Position numbers and translations under genes: made by a program. This document shows positions 9,028 to 17,032 of a stretch of 64,000 nucleotides of DNA, piece by piece. The stretch is from CAWCAW01 sp963714125 (lineage in GTDB: Bacteria; Actinomycetota; Acidimicrobiia; Acidimicrobiales; UBA8190), in the NCBI GenBank assembly GCA_963714125.1, contig OY970234.1, positions 558,001 to 622,000 on the forward strand, written 5' to 3'. The stretch's first letter is position 1. Each line of letters starts with the position of its first letter. The notes below the pieces were generated by a model that was not told the DNA's origin, did no database searches, and was given only the letters and a program-made list of their open reading frames with translations.

Positions 9028-9441
9028 TTACGTCGTCTGGGCTAGTCGAACGATGCAGCCAATGTCAGATTTGCCTTGGGCTCCGGTGGCGGTCCAGCTG
9101 GCGGTTGCGCCGGGGGCGACATTGGCGACGTTGACCTCGGACGTACCCAGTACCGTGGAACCGGGTTTGGTCACAAAGTCGACGACGATCTGAAACCCGG
9201 TCGCCGCCGTAGTCGGGTTCTTCACCGAACCGCTCAAGGTCCAGGCTCCAGATGCATGGACGCACGCTCCAGCCTTGACGTCGCTACGTGCGTTTTGCGC
9301 CCGATGGAACGGGACGACCGAGCCCGGGGTGACCGATTTTGTGGATGCCACCGGGCCGGAGGAGCAACTCACGAGCAGCAGTCCACACCCCACAATCCCG
9401 CCTGCGGCCGTTGCCACAGAAAAGCTCCATCTCGGACTCAC
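9028..9441 (-). CDS. Lipoprotein with FxLYD-like beta domain
   Basis: 137 aa from a GTG at 9441, chosen because GGAG lies 8 nt upstream and a clean lipoprotein signal follows (lipobox LLVSC); the frame is open further upstream but without signal-like sequence. The mature part (about residues 55-137) has the pattern of an FxLYD/DUF3426-type immunoglobulin-like domain: LSGSVKNPTTAATGFQIVV, then GTSEVNVANVAPGATASW. Such domains sit outside the membrane and are thought to bind partners. It lies downstream of GHPED protein 2 on the same strand and could be co-transcribed with it (131 bp gap). Confidence 0.75.
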   Translation of the reverse strand: MSPRWSFSVATAAGGIVGCGLLLVSCSSGPVASTKSVTPGSVVPFHRAQNARSDVKAGACVHASGAWTLSGSVKNPTTAATGFQIVVDFVTKPGSTVLGTSEVNVANVAPGATASWTATGAQGKSDIGCIVRLAQTT

Positions 9442-9572
9442 TTTTTGCGCTCCTGTCCTGAGGCTTGCGGGCGTACGCCGGCCGGTGCCGCAACGGTGGG
9501 GACATGGTACTGCGCGGCCAGGAGCACGGTCCCCTGGTGGCACGCGGGGGATTTGGCACCAGGGAGGTCGTG

Positions 9573-11033
9573 TCACCGCCGGCCGGAACGGGTTGCACCG
9601 GCAGGCGATCGGACTTGTCGGCTCGAATTCTTCTTCGGTGTCGCAGGTCCAGGCCGGTCCTGCGCCGCCGCAGGCGATCGGCCGGCGACGGGACTGGTTC
9701 GCGGCTTCAATGCAGCGGGAGGCTCCGGTCGGGAGGCCACCACGAGCAACACGGTGAGACCGATCACCTGAATGATCCACCACGGCAACCACGCCAGTCG
9801 AGACTGGGCGACCATCGTCATGGCTATTGCCACCACGATCGAGATGCCAAACCGTTCACGGCTGGCAAGGGCCGCAACGACCAAAAGGAGGGCAACGGCC
9901 GGCCATGGGTAGTAGGCCAACATCACCGATTCCACGTACGAACGCAGTGCGAGGGTCAGGGCGCAACACCAGAGCAGCAGCTCCGGCCGCTCGCGACAGC
10001 GCGGGACCGCCCAGATGGCGATCCCTATGGCAATGACGATGGCCACGACCCGGCCGGGGCCGTCGGCGATGGCCAATGTCAACCCGTGACCGCCCAGGCT
10101 CGGAGCCAAGGCGGTCCAAGGTGTGCGGTGGTTGAGGTTGGGAAAATTCGGCTGATCGAGTACGGCGCGAGTCGTGGCCCGGAAATTGGCAACGAGTGGC
10201 GCCGCCAGCAGGACGGCCGCCGGAAGGAGGGATCGGATCCCGAAGGCGAGCATGCGGCGTCGCCCGACGATCGCCATCAGTACAGGCAGCATGAGAATGA
10301 CCAGAGGCTGAAATGCGACGGCGGCCCCGAAGAACCATCCGGCCATGGTGAATTTCTCGTCGAGGATGAAGATGAAGCCGTACACGGCCAGCGCCACAGC
10401 CACGGCATCCTCAGGATGTCCCCACCACACCGTCATGTGCCACAACACGACTGCCTCGACACCGCAGAGAAGTATCCGCCTCAGGTGTGAGATCTCCAAG
10501 CGTTCTGCGAGCGCATCCAGGGCGACCAAGGCAATGCACGACAATGCCAATGCGTAGGGCGCCACGACTAAGACCCACTGCGGATGGGAGACGAAATCGC
10601 CGACAACGGAATGGAACTGCTGGGCGTTCAGAAAAGGTTCGTTTGGTACGTGGACAGCAGCGCTGAGCGAGTGGGTGGGTATGTGGTTGTTCTGCGTGAG
10701 GACTTCGAAGACAGAGGTGTGGAACGCACCGCTCAGGGCCGCCATTGGGGCCAGAGCCACCAGGATGCCGGGGAGCTCCGCGAAGTTGTTGACTTGGTAG
10801 ATGGCACCGATGTGTCCGTGGACGGCCAGACTGCTGGCCACATAAGACTCGTAGAGATCGTTGGGCGAGATCCAAAGAGACGGTACGTGCCAGCCGATAG
10901 ACCCCCATCGAAAGATCTTCAGTAGTCCAAGGATGATGTAGAGCGCCGATGCTCCAAGTGGCCAGAGCCTGCGCTTCAGGCGATCGATGACCCGATCGCC
11001 GAGATGTGAATCGCTCAACCGGTTGATCGGCAT
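9573..11033 (-). CDS. GHPED-motif polytopic membrane protein 2
   Basis: 486 aa from the ATG at 11033, which gives an N-terminus (MPINRLSDSHLGDRVIDR) matching that of paralogue 1; the frame is open to 11171 but that would overlap the divergent neighbour. There are about ten membrane segments. The first outer loop carries WISPNDLYESY, the core carries GHPEDAVAVALAVYGF and then AGWFFGAAVAFQPL, and a basic Pro/Ala/Arg-rich tail follows from about residue 440. No clear Shine-Dalgarno is visible, so the start is uncertain. Same inferred role as paralogue 1: a GT-C-type glycosyltransferase or carrier in envelope assembly. Confidence 0.8.
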   Translation of the reverse strand: MPINRLSDSHLGDRVIDRLKRRLWPLGASALYIILGLLKIFRWGSIGWHVPSLWISPNDLYESYVASSLAVHGHIGAIYQVNNFAELPGILVALAPMAALSGAFHTSVFEVLTQNNHIPTHSLSAAVHVPNEPFLNAQQFHSVVGDFVSHPQWVLVVAPYALALSCIALVALDALAERLEISHLRRILLCGVEAVVLWHMTVWWGHPEDAVAVALAVYGFIFILDEKFTMAGWFFGAAVAFQPLVILMLPVLMAIVGRRRMLAFGIRSLLPAAVLLAAPLVANFRATTRAVLDQPNFPNLNHRTPWTALAPSLGGHGLTLAIADGPGRVVAIVIAIGIAIWAVPRCRERPELLLWCCALTLALRSYVESVMLAYYPWPAVALLLVVAALASRERFGISIVVAIAMTMVAQSRLAWLPWWIIQVIGLTVLLVVASRPEPPAALKPRTSPVAGRSPAAAQDRPGPATPKKNSSRQVRSPAGATRSGRR

Positions 11034-11164
11034 CGTCGAAAAAGGCTGCCATACATAGGAGCCCGCGCGCATGCTGGGTACTCGCGGTCCGAAGTGTTCT
11101 CGTCTTCGCTGGGAGCAGCAGACAACGCTTAGTATCGAAGCGGTGTACGGCGAGCGCATGAAGA

Positions 11165-13276
11165 ATGGCAACCGGTAGCGCCTCGATGGCGCCAGGCTCT
11201 CAGATCAGGCGGCCAAGGTCTGAACCCCGCTGGCCTTTGATCGTCTTCGCGGCGTGCCTGGTCCTGATTGCGCTGGGCGGCGTGGAGCTTGCACTCTCGG
11301 CGCCTGCGGGGGCGGCGTCGGCCGCCAAGTCGGCACCTGAGCCGACGTGCCCTCCTGACTGCGGCCTCGTGGCCGCCGGCGATCCCCTGCTGGTCCGCTT
11401 CATGACCAACCCCGGCCAGGGCTGGGATGCCCTTCCTGACACGTCCGTCGAGGCATATACCCATCAGTTGAAGCAGCTCCTTACGAGCGGTGTGGCCAAG
11501 GGGACCTTCATCAACGTCGCCGTGGCAAAGTGGGACGGGACCAAGGGTGGTTTTCGCCTGCTCATCGTGCTGGTTTCATCGCCCTCCCTGACGAAGATCC
11601 ACCTCCAGAGCCCTGCCCAAGACGCGTTGGATCTGTGCTCGTCATATGGCGGGCTTGCAACGAGAGCGACGGTGCCGATACCCGGCGTACCGAACGCGGT
11701 GTCCAGACAGTGCGATTTTTCGGGAGCCGCGTCGCCTACTGGCGCGCCCTACAGCTCAACCATCGCTGCCTTCACCCGGGCCAACGTCGCCACCTTCGTG
11801 GCCGTAACCTCGCCGAATCTGAAGCCCATAGCACTGGGAACGGCGACCAGCCTTGCGTACCTCCAATGGGAATTCCTTCCGCCCGCGGGCGTCCCGGTCT
11901 CTTCGAACGGGCTCGATCTTGGGCTCGTCCTCGTGTGGCTCGGCATTTTGGCGGCCGCAATCTTCGGCGTCGTGAGGAGTGCGCGCCGGAGAGGGACCTG
12001 GCGCGGGCCCTTGAGGGAGGCCGCCCAAGCCTTCAAACGCCGGAAATTTGCTCTGGGCGTGGCCCTGGTGGGGGTGATCGGCGCCCTGGCCTTTGCCATG
12101 AACGATGCCGCCGTTCTGCACGGTGCGGGTGCCTGGTACAACACGACCTTCACCGACTTCTGGGAGACGTGGGCGACCTCGGCCGACATCACCTTCGCCG
12201 GGGGATTCGGTCATGTCTACACGCTCGATCGGGCTCTCGAGACTGCCCCCGCCATCGAGGTGCTCCTGGCGCCGATCGCTCGGATCGCTTTCCATCTTCC
12301 CTTCCCACTCCAGGGCCTGGTCGTCTATCCGAGGGCGTTCTTGATCGCAGCACCGCTCTATCTGAGCGCGATGGCGCTCCCCATTTGCGCTGGCGACCGC
12401 TTGCTCAACTACCTGGGAGTCACCGACCTGCGTCGCCGAATCATCGTGCTGGGCACCATGGCAGTCACTCTGGCCACGCCCGCAGTGGGTGGGCATCCCG
12501 AGGACCTGGTGGCGTTGGGCGCCGTGCTCTACGGGTTGGTGGCCGCACTCGAGGGGCGTCATCGTGCCGCCGGCTGGTGGCTTGGCGTCGCACTGGCGTT
12601 CCAGTTCCTGGCGTTCTTTGCGGTGCCCATGGCGTTGGTGCTTCTCAAAGGTCGGCAATGGCTCGGGACGGTCGTCCCCATGGTCCTCGTTCCCCTGGGC
12701 GTGATGCTTGTTCCCTTGATCAGCGCACCGTCGTCGACGGTCTCTCAAATCCTTCACCAGAAGGTTTTCGATGTCTTGGGGAACATCACGCCGATCTGGA
12801 ATCTGGACCCCGGGGCGGCCTCGGTCGTGCGTAGCCTTATCGCCCTGGCGGCCATCCCGGCGGGAGTCGTCGTGTGGCGTGCCCTTCCTAAGGACCGCCG
12901 AGCGGCGGCGAACTTCGTCGTGTGGGTCCTGGCCTTGCTCTTCGCCTTGCGAGCGCTCGAACCGGAGCTGCCCACGTACTTTCTGGCGCCCGCTCTGGCC
13001 CTACCTGCCATCAGCGCGTCGCGAAAGCCTTGGTGGCGACTCGCTTGCACGTGCGCTCTTGGTATTTGGCTGACCTGGTGGGTCCATGACCCCGTGCGGG
13101 CCCGATGGTCGGAGTGGCTGTTCCTCTTGGGACAGCTGGGCGTTCTCGGATGGCTCTCCATGCCACGAAGTCAGCGCCCTTCTGACGAAGACGACCGCGA
13201 GGACCCGGTCAAGAAGGCGGTCAAGAAGGCGGTCAAAAAAGCGGCGCAGACTCCGGCCGCTTCACGCCGCGGCTAG
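11165..13276 (+). CDS. GHPED-motif membrane protein 3 with extra N-terminal ectodomain
   Basis: 703 aa. Unlike its paralogues it begins with a membrane segment (about 23-45), then a soluble outer domain (about 50-245) with cysteine pairs (CPPDC; later DLCSSYGG and RQCDFSG), then a second membrane segment (about 252-272) and basic loop before the GT-C-like half. That half has FTDFWETW in the first loop, GHPEDLVALGAVLYG in the core and AGWWLGVALAFQFL after it. The tail is built on a repeated VKKA unit. The ectodomain resembles the lipoprotein at 6346 in its GV-x-x-A and V-x-V-x-x-PN pattern (inference), suggesting fusion of lipoprotein and enzyme. Its stop overlaps the converging gene by 4 bp. 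Confidence 0.82.
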   Translation: MATGSASMAPGSQIRRPRSEPRWPLIVFAACLVLIALGGVELALSAPAGAASAAKSAPEPTCPPDCGLVAAGDPLLVRFMTNPGQGWDALPDTSVEAYTHQLKQLLTSGVAKGTFINVAVAKWDGTKGGFRLLIVLVSSPSLTKIHLQSPAQDALDLCSSYGGLATRATVPIPGVPNAVSRQCDFSGAASPTGAPYSSTIAAFTRANVATFVAVTSPNLKPIALGTATSLAYLQWEFLPPAGVPVSSNGLDLGLVLVWLGILAAAIFGVVRSARRRGTWRGPLREAAQAFKRRKFALGVALVGVIGALAFAMNDAAVLHGAGAWYNTTFTDFWETWATSADITFAGGFGHVYTLDRALETAPAIEVLLAPIARIAFHLPFPLQGLVVYPRAFLIAAPLYLSAMALPICAGDRLLNYLGVTDLRRRIIVLGTMAVTLATPAVGGHPEDLVALGAVLYGLVAALEGRHRAAGWWLGVALAFQFLAFFAVPMALVLLKGRQWLGTVVPMVLVPLGVMLVPLISAPSSTVSQILHQKVFDVLGNITPIWNLDPGAASVVRSLIALAAIPAGVVVWRALPKDRRAAANFVVWVLALLFALRALEPELPTYFLAPALALPAISASRKPWWRLACTCALGIWLTWWVHDPVRARWSEWLFLLGQLGVLGWLSMPRSQRPSDEDDREDPVKKAVKKAVKKAAQTPAASRRG

Positions 13277-14547
13277 GAAGATCCTTTCGGTACGCTCTGT
13301 ACGATCAACGTCTTCATGACGTCAGCCGTGCCGTTGACCTGAGTTGATTGACCGACGGCGACACAGGTCCGGCCCGAACACGAGACCGCGTGAAGCCCGT
13401 CGCCTGATGAGAGTCCCTGTGGTGAGGCAATCGTCCAAGTGCCTTTGGAACTCGTCTCGATGAGGGGGTCGAGAGGTGACGCCAACGCACCGGCGGGCGT
13501 GGTCCCGGCCGAGGCCTTCGATACCGCAGCGAGGTCACCCACTGCCACGCAGCTCGTCGTGTCCCTGCACGAGACTCCGTACAGCCCCGTGTCGACATCT
13601 TTCGAGTTCGGGTTCGGGCTCCTTATGGTCGACCACCCCTGGTTGGTCTCGACCTCCATGGTGGGTACCGGTCCCTTGAGTCGTCCCACGGCCACGCAGG
13701 ACGACGCCGTCAGGCACGAGACGTCGTTGAGCCCGGCATGGACAAGCCCCACGGGACCTGAGCCGGTGCTGGGCACAATGACCCACTTCCCCCCCCGCAA
13801 CGACTCGACGAGGGTTTCGACGGTCGAGCCGGCGGCTCGGTAACCGACGGCCTCGCACGAAGTGCGCGCGACGCACGACACTGCCTGAAGCCCACCTGCG
13901 CTTCGGCCGAGACTCGGACTGGGCATGGTGGACCACGAACCGTCGGCCAGGACGACGATCAACGGCCGGGGGGCGAACTTGGTAGACAGCGTGTAGCCCA
14001 CGGCCACGCAACTCGTAGGCGAGGTGCAGGAGACCCCGTTGAGGAAAGCGTCGGCGATGTCGCCACCCGGTGACGGCATCGGGCTTGCCGACCAGACTCC
14101 GTGAGCGAGCGTCTCTATGAGCCCGTCGGCGCCACCGCCGTTTCTCAGGGTGAAAAAGTAACCGACGGCAACACAGCTCGCCACGTTTGCGCAGGATACG
14201 GAGAAGAGCCAGTCGGCCGGTGCGACCTGCGACGCGGGCGGGGCGATCACCGGAAACCACGCGCTTCCGTTCCAGGTCTCGACCAACGCGTCCACACTCC
14301 CACCGCGTGGAGAGGGTTCGTTGCCGACAGCCACGCATCTGGTCTCGGTCACACAGTCCACGCCGTCGAGCCACCCGTCGATTCCGGTGATGCCGCCCTG
14401 CGCCACGGTCCAGTTGAATGTCGTCTTTGGGGACAATGTGCTCAGGAACGTCGAGCCTCGAGCAGAAGGTTCGACCGACGTCGCGGCGCGGCTGCAACCG
14501 GCGGTCAAAAGCGCCAAGGCACCGAGAACGGAGATCAACACTCGCAT
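13273..14547 (-). CDS. Lipoprotein with seven C-x5-CVAVG repeats
   Basis: 424 aa with a lipoprotein signal (lipobox LTAGC, residues 15-19). The mature part contains seven repeats of about 50 residues, each with the signature VSC-x5-CVAVG (the fourth reads CEAVG, the last has one residue fewer between cysteines), followed by a WS-type strand. Cysteine-paired short strands in tandem suggest a beta-propeller with a disulfide in each blade, displayed outside the cell. It is related by pattern to actinobacterial secreted proteins of unknown function. It converges on GHPED protein 3 with a 4-bp overlap of stops and diverges from GHPED protein 4. Confidence 0.8.
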   Translation of the reverse strand: MRVLISVLGALALLTAGCSRAATSVEPSARGSTFLSTLSPKTTFNWTVAQGGITGIDGWLDGVDCVTETRCVAVGNEPSPRGGSVDALVETWNGSAWFPVIAPPASQVAPADWLFSVSCANVASCVAVGYFFTLRNGGGADGLIETLAHGVWSASPMPSPGGDIADAFLNGVSCTSPTSCVAVGYTLSTKFAPRPLIVVLADGSWSTMPSPSLGRSAGGLQAVSCVARTSCEAVGYRAAGSTVETLVESLRGGKWVIVPSTGSGPVGLVHAGLNDVSCLTASSCVAVGRLKGPVPTMEVETNQGWSTIRSPNPNSKDVDTGLYGVSCRDTTSCVAVGDLAAVSKASAGTTPAGALASPLDPLIETSSKGTWTIASPQGLSSGDGLHAVSCSGRTCVAVGQSTQVNGTADVMKTLIVQSVPKGSS

Positions 14548-14927
14548 TGCGTGACCCGGGCGTCAGCGATCGGAAAAAGGTCCCCCGGAGCGATCCGAGA
14601 GGAGGGGAGGTGGCGGACGCCCACGTCGCCGCCGGTGCTCATCCATCACCACAGCCTGTCACGCGCCGGGATCTGATGTCCGACCACTCGCACGTGGTGG
14701 CACCCCCCGCAAGGACCCCATGGCCGACCAGTCAAGGGCTGACACGAAGCGACGACGTTGCGGGCGCTCGACGTTACGAGTCGCCCTGGTTGATGGAATC
14801 TGTCGATGCCCTCCTCGACGGCCTCATTCCACCCAAGCCGAGGGTTGGTCGAATACCGGGAGGCCACGGCAGTCCGACGGTGTTGCACCATGGGCGTGGG
14901 ACGCCGCAACCGCAATAGGATTGCGAA
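14548..14927. other. Divergent intergenic region
   Basis: 380 bp between the divergent lipoprotein and GHPED gene 4. It should hold both promoters. Open frames crossing it are continuations of frames from the neighbours and have no start signals. I see no repeat, RNA gene or convincing promoter pair. Confidence 0.4.
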
Positions 14928-16520
14928 ATGAACCGCCCGAGCAGGGTCGTGCGGCGGCGGAGACCGGTGGTCGAACGTATGGACCGCAGGTTCTGGCCCA
15001 TCGCCGTGTCCGTCGTGTATGTCGGCCTCGCGCTGCTCTACACGTTCCGCTGGGCACCCGTCGTCCGTCACATCCCATCCGTGTGGCTCGCCCCCGGGGA
15101 CATGCTCTCCACGTATGGCACCGCCATCGAGTTTGCTCAGGGGCATTTCGCCAACGTCTACCAGCCGGGCAGAGGATTCCTGTCGTACCCCGGCTTCCTG
15201 CTGGCGCTGCTCCCCTTGGCGGTGTTCAACAACTCCTTCTCCGGTTCATGGATCAATTTCAAGGTCCACGGGCACGTGGTCGCCCATCCCCAGGTCTTTC
15301 TCGCCCCCCATCTGCCAAGCGGCTTCTGGTACCAGGGGAACTTGGGCCCAAACGCCAGTCATGGCATCGAACAGGCAATACAGCCGGAGGCCTTTCCCTT
15401 CCTGATCACCTTCGCTCTCGTCTACTCATGCGTGGCACTGTTCGCCTGCGACGCTCTGGCTGAACGACTTCAGGTTGAGGGTCCGAGACGCGCCGTGCTG
15501 GCAGTGGCCGAGGCCGTGGTGCTGTGGAACGTGACCGTCATCTTCGGACACCCCGAGGACGCCTTGGCGGTGGCTTTCGCGATCTACGCCCTCTTATCGG
15601 CCATGGACGGACGGTTCGTCCGCGCGGGCTGGCTGTTCGGCGTGGCGCTGGCGTTCCAACCACTGGCGCTCCTGATGTTCCCCTTGCTCCTCGTCATGGG
15701 GGGCAGAACACGCGTCGTCGGCCTGGTGGCGCGCGGTGTTGTCCCCGCCGCCGTGGTGACCGCTCCTGAGGTGGCTGCCAGCGTGCACAACGCCATCCAT
15801 GCCCTCGTGAAGCAACCGACGTTCCCTGACCTGCACACTGGCCACCAGACGCCGTGGACCTTCCTGGCCCCGAAGTTGGGCGGCAAGGGGAAGGGCACCA
15901 TGGTGGGGGGTGGACCGCCCCGGATCGCCACCCTCGTCGTAGCCGCCGCCTTCGGAGGGTGGGTGCGGCGCTGGCGGGAGCGGCCGGAGATGATGGCCTG
16001 GGCACTGGCCGCGGCTCTTTCCATCCGGATCTTCCTGGAAACGGTCCTGTACTCCTATTACGTCTGGCCGGCGGTGGCCGTGGCATTGGCGGTGGCGGCC
16101 CGGGGAAGTCTTCGGCGCTTCGGCATCGCCATCACTCTGGCCATCGGCGTCACCGTTGTCGGCCAGTGGCACATGGGTTGGATCCCGTGGTGGTCCATCG
16201 ACGTGGCGGGCATGGCCGGTTTGCTTATCGCTGCGTCGCGTCCTCAAGCGCTGGAATCGACGAAGCGGCGAGGCGCCTCGACACGGTCACGTCCGACCGA
16301 GGCGGCCAAAGGCCGAGCTGTGGCGCCGAAGGCCAAAGGAGCCCCGGCAGGGTCACGCCCGACCGAGGCGGCCAAAGGCCGGGCTGTGGCGACTAAGACC
16401 AAAGGGGCGCCGGCACGGTCACGCCCGCCCGAGGCGGCGAACGTCCGAGCTGTGTCGGGTACGGCCAAGAAGAAAGGGAACACGGCAGGCGCGCCTACGA
16501 AGCGTTCTGCTCCCCGCTGA
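14928..16520 (+). CDS. GHPED-motif polytopic membrane protein 4
   Basis: 530 aa. Basic N-terminus, about ten membrane segments, loop motif WLAPGDML after the first, GHPED at residues 207-211, then AGWLFGVALAFQPL. The last 95 residues form a strongly basic, Ala/Pro-rich tail made of 22-residue repeats (see repeat entry). Family inference as for paralogues 1-3: GT-C-like, with the acidic loop residue in the catalytic place and the active face outside the cell. It is the last gene before the giant surface protein, transcribed in the same direction but separated by 512 bp. Confidence 0.8.
   Translation: MNRPSRVVRRRRPVVERMDRRFWPIAVSVVYVGLALLYTFRWAPVVRHIPSVWLAPGDMLSTYGTAIEFAQGHFANVYQPGRGFLSYPGFLLALLPLAVFNNSFSGSWINFKVHGHVVAHPQVFLAPHLPSGFWYQGNLGPNASHGIEQAIQPEAFPFLITFALVYSCVALFACDALAERLQVEGPRRAVLAVAEAVVLWNVTVIFGHPEDALAVAFAIYALLSAMDGRFVRAGWLFGVALAFQPLALLMFPLLLVMGGRTRVVGLVARGVVPAAVVTAPEVAASVHNAIHALVKQPTFPDLHTGHQTPWTFLAPKLGGKGKGTMVGGGPPRIATLVVAAAFGGWVRRWRERPEMMAWALAAALSIRIFLETVLYSYYVWPAVAVALAVAARGSLRRFGIAITLAIGVTVVGQWHMGWIPWWSIDVAGMAGLLIAASRPQALESTKRRGASTRSRPTEAAKGRAVAPKAKGAPAGSRPTEAAKGRAVATKTKGAPARSRPPEAANVRAVSGTAKKKGNTAGAPTKRSAPR
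16281..16478 (+). repeat. Three tandem 66-bp repeats in the GHPED-4 tail
   Basis: Units at 16281-16346, 16347-16412 and 16413-16478, each coding 22 residues of the form SRPTEAAKGRAVA-x-K-x-KGAP. The first two are nearly identical and the third is diverged. The length is a multiple of three, so copy-number change alters the basic tail without a frameshift. Confidence 0.85.
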
Positions 16521-17032
16521 ACGCCACGGCGTCCAACGGACGCGGTCGCCCACCGTCGCCTCCGGTGGCGGCCCGGTGGACGGCACCGGGGGTGGTAGCC
16601 ACCTCGCCGGTTCCCGGGTGGCCGGGATCATCCCGGTCAGCTCATCCCACAACAGGCCCGGTTAGTGCCCTCACAACGACGGACCGGGCAGTCCGCACGG
16701 GCCCCTGACTGGCGCCAGCGAGACGCGGATGTACCTCCGGAGCGTGGGCGTACCTCCGTACACGGTCTTCGACCTGGCAGAAGGTTGTGGGCGTCGGCCA
16801 AAGCGCGAGTCGATTCTCGCGGTTTGCAACTCCCGGCCCCGACTCCCAGCGAGACAACCGTTCGCCGCGATGGAAGTTCATACACCAAAAATTGACGATG
16901 TTTTGTGATCTGCCGCAACGTCAAGATAGCGGGAGCTTGGAAAAGGGGGGATCGCGCCTCGATTCAAATTCTGAATCGAGTGGCGATCGTGAGGGGACGA
17001 CGAACTCGTCTCAGCAAAGGGTGAGGGACACC
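16521..17032. other. Long leader/promoter region of the giant surface protein
   Basis: 512 bp without a gene. It holds a small palindrome CCGGGATCATCCCGG just after GHPED 4, two direct copies of GTACCTCCG near 16733 and 16751, a candidate -35 TTGACG (16892-16897) with no clean -10, and a strong hairpin (separate entry). An open frame in phase with the giant protein extends to 16787 but has no signal-like sequence. Confidence 0.5.
16950..16988 (+). promoter_or_regulatory. Strong hairpin in 5' leader of giant surface protein
   Basis: Outer stem GATCGC/GCGATC, a 2x2 internal loop, inner 9-bp stem CTCGATTCA/TGAATCGAG, 5-nt loop. It ends 44 nt before the start codon and is not followed by a T tract, so it is more likely a leader structure or protein site than a terminator. 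Confidence 0.55.

Noticed and set aside
11756..12757. 333-codon minus-strand frame opposite GHPED protein 3
   Set aside because: Antisense shadow of a membrane protein gene; the product is a His/Gly/Arg-rich string without hydrophobic or domain pattern.
16787..17032. In-frame N-terminal extension of the giant protein
   Set aside because: The extension covers the leader hairpin and lacks a ribosome site; a clean signal peptide starts at 17033 behind GTGAGGG.
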